From NCBI RefSeq assembly GCF_021025955.1, contig NZ_JAJNCL010000001.1:868001-932000 (forward strand): a stretch of 64,000 bases of DNA. Reading direction: 5' to 3'. Positions 55,710 through 64,000 of the stretch are shown here, one piece after another. This DNA is from Rhodococcus qingshengii. Lineage in GTDB: Bacteria; Actinomycetota; Actinomycetes; Mycobacteriales; Mycobacteriaceae. Numbering within the stretch: position 1 is the stretch's first letter; every line of letters starts with the position of its first letter. The position numbers were made by a program, and so were the translations under genes. The notes below the pieces were generated by a model, which saw only the letters and a list, made by a program, of their open reading frames with translations, was not told where the DNA came from and did not search any database.

Positions 55710-56518
55710 CCAAAGTTCGATTCACTGAATGGAACTGGTAACCGCGAAGCAGGTGACCTGACAGCGTCACAGTGCGAGATGTGCGCAGCCGAGGCCAGAC
55801 TCGAAGTTCAGACGGTAGAGGTGTGCCACTGATCGCAAACAACAAAGGAAGGCCACACGAGAGCGTGACGTTCGGGCGCGACGGGATGTGGCCACCGGAC
55901 TACCTCCGGTGGCTAGAGTCTGGACGCCTTGGGGCTGGACATGATCTTGAACCTAGCAACGCCACTGGGCGATGTCCAACTGAAAAGCGTAAATTTGCCG
56001 CTCACGAGGCATGCGCACTTGCACGGCGGTTTTCCGCAGTGAGTTCGAATCGCTATTCCTGCGCTGAGGGCTATCGAGCCATCCGATCATCCGAGCGGAC
56101 GATCAATCCAACTAAAGTCGTAGGGCGACTGCAGTATTGAGGAGCGTCAGCTGCGGAGATGGAAACGAATGCGTGTGTGAAATCCTGCCGCACGCATTCG
56201 TCACATCGACTTTCTACTCTGCGCGCGAAGGGATTCCGTCTTTTGGAAAGCGTCTATCCTGATCACTTGCCGCGGCGACCAAGGCGGCGGCTGCGCATGT
56301 AGTTCGATCGGTGCACGGCACATTCGCGTAGTGCCAATCTCGAATGAGACTCATCGCGGTGGCGGTCAGATCGTGCCCCTGAGCGATCTGACTACGCACG
56401 AAAAGTTTGTGAAAGACTCTGTCGCACAATATGAATGTGACCTTGCGATCGACTGTCGACTACGAGAACCGATCGCCGCGCCGAGTCACATCTCAACTAT
56501 TTGCCGTGGGAGAGAACT
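55710..56518. other. Gene-poor region with hairpin at 56166-56200
   Basis: No convincing gene is seen in these 809 bases on either strand; frames are short and lack family features. A 12-bp stem (CGAATGCGTGTG with CGCACGCATTCG, one G-U pair) and an 11-base loop at 56166-56200 is terminator-like. The region probably holds decayed mobile DNA and the cmx promoter. Confidence 0.55.
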
Positions 56519-56833
56519 GTGAGTATCGAAACCTTGCCGTACCCGGATCCGCACACCCCGGTCGAGGGGTACACAGCAATCTCGGCTGGTGATGTGATCC
56601 GGTTCTCCCCACTGGACCGGTACGGCGGCCCGTCGGACATCGAAGACTGCATCGTGCGCGACATCGAGTGCGAACCACGAGACTTCACCACCGGCGAAGC
56701 TTTTCCGCACCCGTGCCATCGGATGCAGAGTTCAGGATATCTTCGCCGTCGATGCCCTCGGGGTTGGCGTGGGTATCTAGATGACGCGTGTGGAGGCCGC
56801 CACCCATGCCGCCGGGGTAACCCCCGGCTTTGA
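56519..56833 (+). CDS. Hypothetical protein, possibly truncated
   Basis: The 104-residue frame starts at GTG 56519 behind GGGAGAG. The first 60 residues (SIETLPYPDPHTPVEGYTAI, then AGDVIRFSPLDRYGGPSDIE) look like coding sequence with a small beta domain. After FTTGEAFPHP the composition becomes Arg/Cys-rich, suggesting a lost 3' end. No family is recognised. Confidence 0.4.
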   Translation: MSIETLPYPDPHTPVEGYTAISAGDVIRFSPLDRYGGPSDIEDCIVRDIECEPRDFTTGEAFPHPCHRMQSSGYLRRRCPRGWRGYLDDACGGRHPCRRGNPRL

Positions 56834-57002
56834 CCGTGGAATGAAAGGGCGATCAGAAGGTGGGTTGATTATCCAAGTATTATTCGATGATTTCGACGCT
56901 TCGGATCCCACAGTCCCTCTGCACCTTGACAACAAAACATAAAAACTTCCCCTACATCCGTGGGCAAACCAACAGGCAGCTGTCGACGGCGATTGCTGCG
57001 GT

Positions 57003-58128
57003 GTCTAGATGTATGAGGAACGGACGTTGGTGACGCGGTGCCGGCGGTAAGCGGCGGGCGGTCGTCCTCCGCGTGCTGAATGCGGTCGGTGATAATTGTA
57101 GTGAACATTCCAGACTTCGACGGCGGTGCGCCGCTCAGCTTCGCTGGTGTATTCGCGGGAGTACAGCAGTTCTTCGGCGAGGATGCGGTTGTAGCGCTCG
57201 ACCTTCCCGTTATGTTTCGGCGTGTACGGCCGGATGCGGTAGTGCCGCGCTTCGCGGAGTGAAGACGTGAAATCCGCTGCCCGATAGCACGATCCGTTGT
57301 CGGTGATCACGCGCTCGATCCGAGTGATGCCATGCGCGGCGAAGAAGATGCGGGCGTTGTTCATGAAATCGATGGCTGTTGCGGCGGTTTCGTTGTCTCT
57401 GGCTTCGGTGTACGCCAAACGGGTGTTGCCGTCGATCGCGGAATGCAGATAGGTGTAGCCGAGGCGAATCTGCTTGTTCTTCGTTTTCCGCCGCTGGGAT
57501 CGTTTGGCCTGCTCGGAACCACGGCCATGGGCACGCCATCCGCCGCCGTCGGGGATCTTCCCGACCTTTTTGACGTCGACGTGCACCATCTGACCGGGCC
57601 GTTTCGCGGCGATGACCTGGGGTTTTCGGTTGTTCTCGCCGTTCGGGTCGATGAACCGGCGACGGTGCAATCCCAGACCGCGCAGGATTTTCGTGACGGT
57701 CCTGCGAGCGATGACCGTTCCACCCATTCGGAGTTCGAACGTGATGCGCGCGGCCGACCATTTCCGGGTCCGTCGCATGAATTCGATCTCGGCCACGACG
57801 CCCGCCGCGGTAGCGGTGGGTTGGTGTTTCGGTGTGCTGGATCGGTCGTGTAGTCCCAGGTCGCCGTACTTGCGGTGACGGTTGACCCACTTCGAGGCGC
57901 ATTGCCGAGAGATCCCCATTTCAGCAGCGACATGCGCTACCGGACGAGTTCGGCATCGTTCGACGAGACGCCGTCTTCCCTCCACTGTCAGCGGAGCATT
58001 ACGGTGTGTCACAGGGCTGGTCCTTCTTGGTTGAGAACGGTTGTGTCGCAACTCCCATTCTCACGCCGAGGACCAGCCCGTCTACTTCAGTCCTGCGTCA
58101 GCAACGTCCATACCCGCAACATCTAGAC
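57003..58128. mobile_element. IS481-family insertion sequence
   Basis: The element of about 1126 bp has imperfect terminal repeats of about 34 bases: both ends share GTCTAGATGT at the tip and GGACGTTGSTGACGC further in (S = G or C), with differences between. One transposase gene fills it. The left tip overlaps the transposase stop codon. No target duplication could be seen at the flanks. Confidence 0.85.
57005..58012 (-). CDS. IS481-family transposase
   Basis: The 335-residue protein starts at GTG 58012 (MTHRNAPLTVEGRRRLVERC). The N-terminal helix-turn-helix has AAEMGISRQCASKWVNRHRK. The rve catalytic triad is in HVDVKKVGKIPDGG (Asp), ERVITDNGSCY (Asp) and NGKVERYNRILAEE (Glu). The gene is full length and looks active. 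Confidence 0.93.
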   Translation of the reverse strand: MTHRNAPLTVEGRRRLVERCRTRPVAHVAAEMGISRQCASKWVNRHRKYGDLGLHDRSSTPKHQPTATAAGVVAEIEFMRRTRKWSAARITFELRMGGTVIARRTVTKILRGLGLHRRRFIDPNGENNRKPQVIAAKRPGQMVHVDVKKVGKIPDGGGWRAHGRGSEQAKRSQRRKTKNKQIRLGYTYLHSAIDGNTRLAYTEARDNETAATAIDFMNNARIFFAAHGITRIERVITDNGSCYRAADFTSSLREARHYRIRPYTPKHNGKVERYNRILAEELLYSREYTSEAERRTAVEVWNVHYNYHRPHSARGGRPPAAYRRHRVTNVRSSYI

Positions 58129-58147
58129 CGATCGAATCGGGCTCCTG

Positions 58148-58465
58148 GTGAGTATTCAGAACTTAGCGCCCTCAAGCATGAACACATACCTAATCTCCCC
58201 ACAGGCGGGGTTACTCGGCGACGCCCCACTGACTATCTTAAATGCGAATCTCCCCGAGCGAGGTTGCGCAATCTCACTAACTCTCATCACCCGCGACGGC
58301 CTCATCGACGCACTCGTCTGGAAACGATTCAGAGCAGCCGACGGAACCACGAGCGATCTGTTAATCGACACCGACACCCTTTACACCTGCGTCCAGAACC
58401 TCACGGAGAAGGAACGCGGATACATCGATACAGAACTCCGGCGACGATCGCCGTGGACCAACTGA
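58148..58465 (+). CDS. Hypothetical protein next to IS element
   Basis: The 105-residue frame starts at GTG 58148, only 20 bases from the IS end; ATG 58178 is an alternative. It reads GLIDALVWKRFRAADGTTSD and LYTCVQNLTEKERGYIDTEL. No family is recognised. It shares a transcript with the DUF2510 pseudogene, which begins 12 bases downstream. The IS may have replaced its promoter. Confidence 0.5.
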   Translation: MSIQNLAPSSMNTYLISPQAGLLGDAPLTILNANLPERGCAISLTLITRDGLIDALVWKRFRAADGTTSDLLIDTDTLYTCVQNLTEKERGYIDTELRRRSPWTN

Positions 58466-58476
58466 GAGGCACCACA

Positions 58477-59445
58477 ATGAACACACCCCCAGCCGGATAG
58501 CATCCCGACCCCGAAGGCAGCCAGCAGCTCCGCTACTGGGACGGTCAACAGTGGACCAGCGCGACACAACCTATGCCCGCCGCCTATACCCCGAAGCCAG
58601 AGACACCCGAGCAGGCAAAGAATCGTAAACGTCAACTTCTCGCGATCGCGATCGTCATTGTCGGCTTCCTGGTCATCGTTGGAATCTCGAAACTGGACCT
58701 CGGAAAGAATGACGAGAACACCGCCGCCGCGGGGACCACAGCTACAGAGGTGGTTACGTCAACAACCCGCGCACCCGCGACAACGCGATCCACGGTCGCT
58801 GCACCCGCTCCACCATCTGCGACACCGATGTATGTTGTGACAACGGATAGCCCTGGTAGACCCGAGTACATGACTGCAATTGTTGCCAAATTGCCAACTC
58901 AGTCCGAACTAGAGAACATTCTTGCTGAGATTCGAAGCGACTATTTGCAAAAAGATGGCGGCTATCATGTCGCCTTCGATTGCTCATCCGAGATGGAGCC
59001 AACTGCCGCCAGCCGAATTGCGAATGGCAAGTTTGCAGTTGGACGCATTGGCGCAGCACGCACAGGACTCTCCGTAGGCGGCAGTGAAGTTGAGATGCTG
59101 ACAAACCCCAATTGCGCGGGTCCCGTCCCGGACGTGCCAGCCGATGCGGTGTCAGCGGACGACGTTCTGCTGGCAATCCGAAATGCTGGGCTTCCGGTGA
59201 TAGACCCACGGGTCAACACCACCTTCTGCCTAGAGAGCGGTTGCGTGAAGCTCATTACGACCGACGAGTTTTCGATCTACCAGTTCGCGGACATCGAGAA
59301 GGCAAACAAGTTCTCGACGATCTTCCCCTCGCATCACCAAAACGGGCTGATCTTCCTTCGCTACACACAAGATGGATCGGACCCCACTGATCCCGCACTG
59401 ATTCCCCAGTACAACGCCGTTCTCGATCAGGTCATGGGCGGTTAG
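58477..59445 (+). pseudogene. DUF2510-domain membrane protein with in-frame amber codon
   Basis: The frame from ATG 58477 encodes MNTPPAG, then TAG at 58498-58500, then HPDPEGSQQLRYWDGQQWTS. This is the DUF2510 motif PAGWYPDP...LRYWDGxxWT with the Trp codon changed to a stop. The rest is open to 59445: a membrane helix at about 47-67 (LLAIAIVIVGFLVIVGIS), a Thr-rich linker, and an outside domain with FCLESGCVKLITT. Translation may restart at ATG 58573. It is either a recent nonsense mutation or a sequencing error. Confidence 0.75.
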
Positions 59446-59585
59446 CCGTGTAGGAGTTGGGGAGAAAACGCTGGACGTCAACTTCGATGATATTCTGGCG
59501 GTGCGGGTGGCATTGGTCTACCCCGTGAAAGACCATTGCTTGTCTGCCGACTTCGGCATCTCTCGTGTCGCGCCGCGTCATCGGA

Positions 59586-59771
59586 TTATGCAGCAGTAAA
59601 GGCACGGATTACGAGGCCAGCACCACCGGCGATTATCAATGCGAAACCGATGGCGGCCACTACAAGAATCTCGCTGGGGAACACCTCGACGAACGCAATG
59701 GTTGACCACACTCCGAGTAGCCCGGCGAGAAAGAGCAAGCCACCCGCGGTCATGGTAGCGATGCGTTTCAT
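59586..59771 (-). CDS. Small two-helix membrane protein
   Basis: The 61-residue protein starts at ATG 59771 (MKRIATMTAGGLLFLAGLLG) and has two membrane segments, the second IIAGGAGLVIRAF. The frame continues upstream but without a sensible sequence. No family is recognised. Confidence 0.55.
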   Translation of the reverse strand: MKRIATMTAGGLLFLAGLLGVWSTIAFVEVFPSEILVVAAIGFALIIAGGAGLVIRAFTAA

Positions 59772-59893
59772 GTGTTGGAGGGTACCTGCGGTGTTGATCG
59801 GACGGCGGCGCGCGTCGGTTGAACCGATTGATGGGACGCTCGCGCCGAGAAGACGCCGCCGCGAACGAGTCGCTGGCAGAAATATTTCTGGAG

Positions 59894-60859
59894 TCAGCAC
59901 ACGGAAGCCGTGGGCACAGAACCGAGTCCGGCAGTTGTTGCAGAACGCGCGGCAAGAGCAACAATGGCTTCACTGACCACAGCAGGTTGTTCGAGATGTG
60001 CGAGGTGTCCGGCCTTCGGGATTCGTACAAAGACTGTGTTTCGGTTCAACCCGGACACGAGATGTATTGAATTGCGCAGTGGCGTCACGTAATCGACGTC
60101 TCCGCAAACGACGAATGTGAGAATCGTCGACAGGGTGTCGAGCGCGTCGGAGGTGTCTTGGTGTTGGAGCGATTCCAGAAAACCCGTGCAGGTTGCGAGC
60201 CTGGTACTGGTAATGACTCGGTGAGTGTGGCTGCGAACAGGCTTCGGGATGGCACCACGGCCGTAGGTGATGTGGTCGAGGGCGAGCGCGGGGAGAACCG
60301 CGGAGAGAGGACGAGATCCGAGAGGTAGTCGGGCACTGACGGCGCGGACAGTATTGATGACCGGCGTGTTTGCGATGGGGAAGAGTCCGGCCATGGCGAG
60401 TCCGCGGGCCGACGTCGAAATCAAAGCTGCTCCCACGACCCGGGATCCGATCATCTCAGGGTGCTGGCGGGCGTGGGAGAGGATGCTCATTCCACCCATC
60501 GAGTGCCCGACCAACAAGATAGGTCCGTCCGGCGCTACAGCATCCAGGACGGCCTGCATATCGCAGCCCAGTTGGTCGATGGTGTACGAGAGTGGGGGTG
60601 CGACGCCGGACTCGCCGTGACCGCGCTGGTCGTATGCGACCATACGGACCGTGTCGCCCCAGTGCTGACGGAGATACTCCAATTGTGTTGCCCACGTGGA
60701 GGTTTGCAGGCAGAAGCCGTGCGCGAAGATGACCGTCAACGGTGCGGTGCGAGGTCCCCATTCGCGGACACTGATACGGACCCCGTCGTCGGTGACGACC
60801 GTTGAGGGTTGCACGGACATCAGTGAGGCCAGCGTTTCAGAGTGATCGGTGGCGTTCAT
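59894..60859 (-). CDS. Alpha/beta hydrolase
   Basis: The 321-residue protein starts at ATG 60859 (MNATDHSETLASLMSVQPST); another ATG lies 12 bases upstream. It has VIFAHGFCLQTSTW (oxyanion hole), YDQRGHGESG, the nucleophile Ser in VGHSMGGMSIL, Asp in VVCGDVDYVTP and His in IPKAGHLAHLEQP. Lipase, esterase or epoxide-type activity is possible; the substrate is unknown. Confidence 0.88.
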   Translation of the reverse strand: MNATDHSETLASLMSVQPSTVVTDDGVRISVREWGPRTAPLTVIFAHGFCLQTSTWATQLEYLRQHWGDTVRMVAYDQRGHGESGVAPPLSYTIDQLGCDMQAVLDAVAPDGPILLVGHSMGGMSILSHARQHPEMIGSRVVGAALISTSARGLAMAGLFPIANTPVINTVRAVSARLPLGSRPLSAVLPALALDHITYGRGAIPKPVRSHTHRVITSTRLATCTGFLESLQHQDTSDALDTLSTILTFVVCGDVDYVTPLRNSIHLVSGLNRNTVFVRIPKAGHLAHLEQPAVVSEAIVALAARSATTAGLGSVPTASVC

Positions 60860-60924
60860 GGTCAACTCCAACTGCGTCGTACCGATAGTGAGAAATATAG
60901 TGATACAACCGAATTGCTGTCGAC

Positions 60925-60939
60925 TCTGAGTGTCTCAGA
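60925..60939. promoter_or_regulatory. TCTGAG-TGT-CTCAGA dyad
   Basis: A perfect 6-3-6 inverted repeat lies 66 bases upstream of the hydrolase start, inside its promoter region. It may be an operator; no partner regulator is visible nearby. Confidence 0.3.
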
Positions 60940-61085
60940 CTTTGTGTGATCGGTGTTCGAGTTTGGTGTCTATGCGGTGGTGGTCCCGGACGATCGGGTG
61001 TTGGCGAGCTGTCGCCTCGGCACCCTAGATCGGCCAGTAAGATGGTCGGGCGTAGCAGGGATGTCCACTGCGCTGGGGTGCGGCG

Positions 61086-61367
61086 ATGTACGTGGAGAGT
61101 TGGGGGTGGCATCGGGTGACTGTGACGTTGAGATCCGATAACGATAGTGGACGTTCGACATTCAGTGTTGTGGTCCGGACAACGTGCGAGGATGCCCTCT
61201 CTGGCGGCGAGGCGATCAAGTGCGTGTCGTTGTCGCTCGACGACGGCACGGTGCTCGAGGACGTGGAGGTGGAAGCGATCCTCGGCGGTGTTCTATTCAT
61301 CCGCGCTGGAGGCGTGGACTATCGGGAGGTCGGCGTGGACGCTGTCGTGAGGATGGTCATCGGATAG
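61086..61367 (+). CDS. Hypothetical protein
   Basis: The 93-residue frame starts at ATG 61086 and reads DNDSGRSTFSVVVRTTCEDA, LDDGTVLEDVEVEAILGGVL and YREVGVDAVVRMVIG, a plausible small beta-rich domain. No family is recognised. The 3' end overlaps the convergent HNH gene by 11 bp. Confidence 0.45.
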   Translation: MYVESWGWHRVTVTLRSDNDSGRSTFSVVVRTTCEDALSGGEAIKCVSLSLDDGTVLEDVEVEAILGGVLFIRAGGVDYREVGVDAVVRMVIG

Positions 61368-61992
61368 GCGGCTGCGGATTGGAGTCCAAGACGTCGACCG
61401 ATGCGCGGTGCCAGCGAGCGATGTACTTGTCGGCCAACAACTCCGGGTTCCGATTCACGTGTTCGATGAACCAGTCGGTCAGTCCGTCCCAATGCTGGTA
61501 GTCGCCAGCTGGTGTGATTGTCCATTCGAGTTCGTTGAGGGTCCAGTGCCCTTTGGCAGAGTTGCGCAGCATCGAGGTCGTCGCCCAATTCGTTTCGTCG
61601 TCGGTGCCGCCTCGAGCGACCGGCACCAGGTGATCGATCGTGGGAGAGAGCTCCCAGTACGCGAAGTGCGTCGCGGTCATCAGCCAGTTGGGATGAAAAG
61701 GAAAATCCTCCGGCATGGTCCGCGAGAGGACTCGCAGTGCCCCTGGGTGTACGAGCCGGGTACCGGAGTATCGGTCGATGAATCCGTCGCGGATGAAGAT
61801 CCGTAGCGACTGTCGAGGTGTGTAGTTCCGGGATGTCGTCGCAGGCGGTGTGAACGGGTAGTCCTGTCCGATGATGCGTTTGGCGGCGCTGATGTCATTG
61901 CCACTCAACGCAGCCGCGACGCGGGCGAGGACATCTGCTCGGGGTTGCTGCGATGGAGCGGGGATCGGGGTGTTGTCGTCGTCGTTGTCCAC
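61357..61992 (-). CDS. HNH-endonuclease-domain protein
   Basis: The 211-residue protein starts at GTG 61992. The C-terminal half has IDHLVPVARGGTDDETNW and SMLRNSAKGHWTL, the D-H...N...N/K pattern of HNH nucleases. The N-terminal part (ADVLARVAAALSGNDISAAK) may bind DNA or a partner. HNH proteins of this size occur in defence and prophage regions; here no other defence gene is seen beside it. Confidence 0.75.
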   Translation of the reverse strand: MDNDDDNTPIPAPSQQPRADVLARVAAALSGNDISAAKRIIGQDYPFTPPATTSRNYTPRQSLRIFIRDGFIDRYSGTRLVHPGALRVLSRTMPEDFPFHPNWLMTATHFAYWELSPTIDHLVPVARGGTDDETNWATTSMLRNSAKGHWTLNELEWTITPAGDYQHWDGLTDWFIEHVNRNPELLADKYIARWHRASVDVLDSNPQPPIR

Positions 61993-62105
61993 GGTGGTGA
62001 GCGTATCGGGTGGCCGGGTTGGTCGCTGGGGTGGCAGCGGCTGTTTCGTGGTGGTTTCGGAAAGCAGTTCTGCCGGTGCGGTTGTGCCGTTCCGCTGCGG
62101 AGCTG

Positions 62106-62708
62106 TCAGCCGAGCAGGGGTGCAAGTCTGGGGTCGTCCGCCCACCGGGGGCCGAGGATGCCGATCGCGGACCACAGGGACAGTGCCGGTGTGGATGGCC
62201 CTGATAGTTGCAGGGGGACAGCGTTTTCGAAGACGAGGTTGACTGTCCAGCCGTGCAGGTCCGGATAGAATTCGCTGACGGCGTTGAAGTAGAAGCTGAG
62301 CCAGCCCTGGGAATGTGTGTGGCACAGGAAACGCTGGTTGGTGACGATAACCGAAACGTGTTGGTGTTCACGCCAGGTGACTTGGGCGTTGCGTTGCGCA
62401 GCTCGTTTGCGTGCGCTGTTGCCGATTGCTGAGGCGGCGAGGGCGCCGACGACGAACGCGGGGTTGCCGAACGCGAAGGTGGAATTGCGGAAGTAGGTTC
62501 CGTCTCCTCCCCAGAGGCGCGCGTACGTCGCTTCGGTTTGGAGAATGGCGAATTCGTTGTGACCGAGCACGATTCCATGCAGTGGCATCGCAGGTGGTGT
62601 GTGTCCGGCGCGAGCCTCGCGTGCGGCGAGCTGCGCGTACTGCCACCAGTGTGCGGATTGCTCGGCGGCAGCGGCGCGTGCTGCTTCTATCTGCTTCCCT
62701 TTGGTCAC
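62106..62708 (-). CDS. Hypothetical protein
   Basis: The 200-residue protein starts MTKGKQIEAARAAAAEQSAH. It has HGIVLGHNEFAILQTEATYA, FRNSTFAFGNPAFVVGALAA and VSVIVTNQRFLCHTHSQGWL, reminiscent of a bacterial PH/GRAM-like fold that tests a promoter or membrane, but this is weak. It lies between the HNH gene and the MMPL gene on the same strand. Confidence 0.6.
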   Translation of the reverse strand: MTKGKQIEAARAAAAEQSAHWWQYAQLAAREARAGHTPPAMPLHGIVLGHNEFAILQTEATYARLWGGDGTYFRNSTFAFGNPAFVVGALAASAIGNSARKRAAQRNAQVTWREHQHVSVIVTNQRFLCHTHSQGWLSFYFNAVSEFYPDLHGWTVNLVFENAVPLQLSGPSTPALSLWSAIGILGPRWADDPRLAPLLG

Positions 62709-62721
62709 GTCGAAATACTAT

Positions 62722-64000
62722 CTACTGCACGGTGACGGTGGTCGGAAGCGCGGCGGGCGCCGCAGGTGTGCGCAGGAACGCCGGTCCCCACCAATTTGCG
62801 TTGCCCATCAACGTGACCAGGGCTGGGACGAGAAGCATCCGCACCAATGTGGCGTCGAGTGCGAGGGCGATGATCATGCCGATTCCGATGAAGCGCATCG
62901 GGGTCAGCTCGGAGAGTGTGAAGGCGCCGGTGACGAGGATCAGCAGGGTGGCCGCTGCGGTGACGACGCGGCCGGTTCGTGTTGCTCCGATGAGGATCGC
63001 TTCGTCGGTGCTCGCTCCGGCGTGTTTGGCCTCGACCATGCGGGAGATGAGGAACACCTCGTAATCGGTGGAGAGTCCGAAGACGACGGAGATCACCAGG
63101 ACAACCATTCCCGCGGCGAGTGGGCCTTCGCTGACACCGAGCAGGTGGGAGAGGTGCCCGTCGAAGAAGATGAGGGTGAGGATCCCGAAGGTTGCGCCCA
63201 AGCTCAGGAACGCTACGGCAATTGCTTTGAGGGGCAGGACGATCGATCCGAAGGCGAGCAGCATCAGCAGCAGGGTAGCTCCGGCCATGATGGCGATCAT
63301 GACGGGAAGCCAGTCGATGATGGCGTCGACGCCATCTGCGGTGATCGCACTCAGGCCGCCGATCTGCAGGTCAACACCGTCTGGGGTGGGGAGGCCGCGG
63401 ATGTCCTCGACTGCCGCCATCGCAGCTTGTGATCGATCGGGGACCGACAGCTGCGCTTGCAGGACGGTGATCGCTTCGTTGGCGCCGACGACGGCGACAT
63501 TGGTGACGCCGTCGACAGCGGCGACGGCGCTGCGCAGTGCGGCGATCGCGTCGCTGGGTGGGGTGGTGTCGTCTGTGCCGGTGGCGAGGATCAGGACGCC
63601 GCTGTTGGCGGCGGGGAATGCGGCGGCGACGGTTTCGGCGCCGATCCGCGCCGAACTGCCCGGCGGAAGAGCGGTGTGGTCGACGTCGCCGAGTTTGATG
63701 CCAGTGACCGGTGCCGCGAGGAGCAGTAAGGCCGTGATGATAGCGGCGGCGATGACACCGGGGCGGCGTAGGACAGCGGAGGTGACCGTGCCCCAGAAGC
63801 GTTGGGCTCTGGCCTCGCCGTGTTCGAAGGCTCCGGTGCGCCAACTCCACGTGCTGATGCGGTGGCCGAGCAGCGCTAACGCCGCCGGGAGCACGGTCAG
63901 GGACATCGCGGCGGCAACCGCGACGGCGGACATGGCGCCGAAGCCCAGGGATTTGAGCATCGACTGTGGGAAGACGAGTGTTCCGGCGAATGCGCACATC
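62722..64000 (-). CDS. MMPL-family RND transporter, partial
   Basis: The C-terminal 425 or so residues of a large lipid or drug transporter are present; the 5' end lies beyond the right edge. A membrane helix (SAVAVAAAMSLTVLPAALAL) is followed by an outside domain (KLGDVDHTALPPGSSARIGA) and a second five-helix block with VFGLSTDYEVFLISRMVEAK (the Asp-Tyr proton-relay motif of MMPL proteins) and GIGMIIALALDATLVRMLLV. Family members carry mycolic-acid-related lipids or siderophores. Confidence 0.9.
   Translation of the reverse strand, partial: MCAFAGTLVFPQSMLKSLGFGAMSAVAVAAAMSLTVLPAALALLGHRISTWSWRTGAFEHGEARAQRFWGTVTSAVLRRPGVIAAAIITALLLLAAPVTGIKLGDVDHTALPPGSSARIGAETVAAAFPAANSGVLILATGTDDTTPPSDAIAALRSAVAAVDGVTNVAVVGANEAITVLQAQLSVPDRSQAAMAAVEDIRGLPTPDGVDLQIGGLSAITADGVDAIIDWLPVMIAIMAGATLLLMLLAFGSIVLPLKAIAVAFLSLGATFGILTLIFFDGHLSHLLGVSEGPLAAGMVVLVISVVFGLSTDYEVFLISRMVEAKHAGASTDEAILIGATRTGRVVTAAATLLILVTGAFTLSELTPMRFIGIGMIIALALDATLVRMLLVPALVTLMGNANWWGPAFLRTPAAPAALPTTVTVQ

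Noticed and set aside
55772..56140. 122-codon plus-strand frame beside cmx
   Set aside because: No ribosome binding site, mixed composition and no recognisable domain; treated as non-coding.
57003..58128. Target-site duplication of the IS481 element
   Set aside because: The bases just outside the two tips do not match, so no duplication can be claimed.
61357..62325. Longer version of the HNH protein reaching 322 residues
   Set aside because: The first 110 residues are Pro/Arg-rich, overlap the neighbouring 200-residue gene and have no domain; GTG 61992 is the better start.

Overview
The window is about 62% GC-rich actinobacterial chromosome, most likely Rhodococcus and probably the R. erythropolis/qingshengii group. 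Gene order from 6 to 26 kb follows the Mycobacterium tuberculosis rimP-nusA-infB-rbfA-nrnA-dinF and pptH-pptT-truB / mntR-ribF-rpsO-pnp-pepR blocks. Many genes start with GTG, 4-bp stop/start overlaps are common, and secreted proteins carry Tat or lipoprotein signals. No rRNA, tRNA or CRISPR array was found.

Layout. (1) 0-6.3 kb: transport and small-molecule genes. These are a PPOX-fold protein (cut by the window edge), an aromatic-acid-type MFS transporter broken by one extra base, an EamA exporter, an SDR/SnoaL pair, and a TetR regulator divergent from a 14-helix drug exporter. A perfect 54-bp palindrome closes this block. (2) 6.3-26.8 kb: core information-processing genes, with ferritin-like proteins, the DinF-type MATE exporter, the opposing PptH/PptT enzymes, a manganese-type DtxR regulator and an M16 peptidase. 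(3) 26.9-28.6 kb: a large secreted cutinase-family protein. (4) 28.7-43.1 kb: a compact sixteen-gene island, all on the plus strand, for a high-affinity actinobacterial (group 1h, formerly group 5) [NiFe]-hydrogenase. It holds hypA, hypB, the small and large subunits, a NifU-Rieske fusion, several poorly characterised proteins (DUF5947-, DUF6084- and DUF6390-like, a 454-residue orphan and a 39-residue membrane peptide), a maturation protease, two hypC copies, hypF, hypD and hypE. (5) 43-64 kb: an accessory region with signs of turnover. It contains a PadR/VOC pair, divergent beta-lactamase-fold and PBP4-type lipoproteins, an endoglycoceramidase-like GH5 enzyme, gene fragments, a Cmx-type chloramphenicol exporter, an IS481 element, a DUF2510 protein with an in-frame amber codon, an HNH protein and the end of an MMPL transporter.

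How the genes work together. The hydrogenase island encodes a cytoplasmic enzyme with the 3Cys-1Asp proximal cluster signature of oxygen-insensitive, atmospheric-H2-scavenging hydrogenases, together with the full HypABCDEF maturation set and a dedicated endopeptidase. The uncharacterised proteins in the same transcription unit are the best candidates for an undescribed accessory module, for example in electron transfer, membrane attachment or cluster assembly. Annotations come from reading sequence motifs and gene order. No database search was run.
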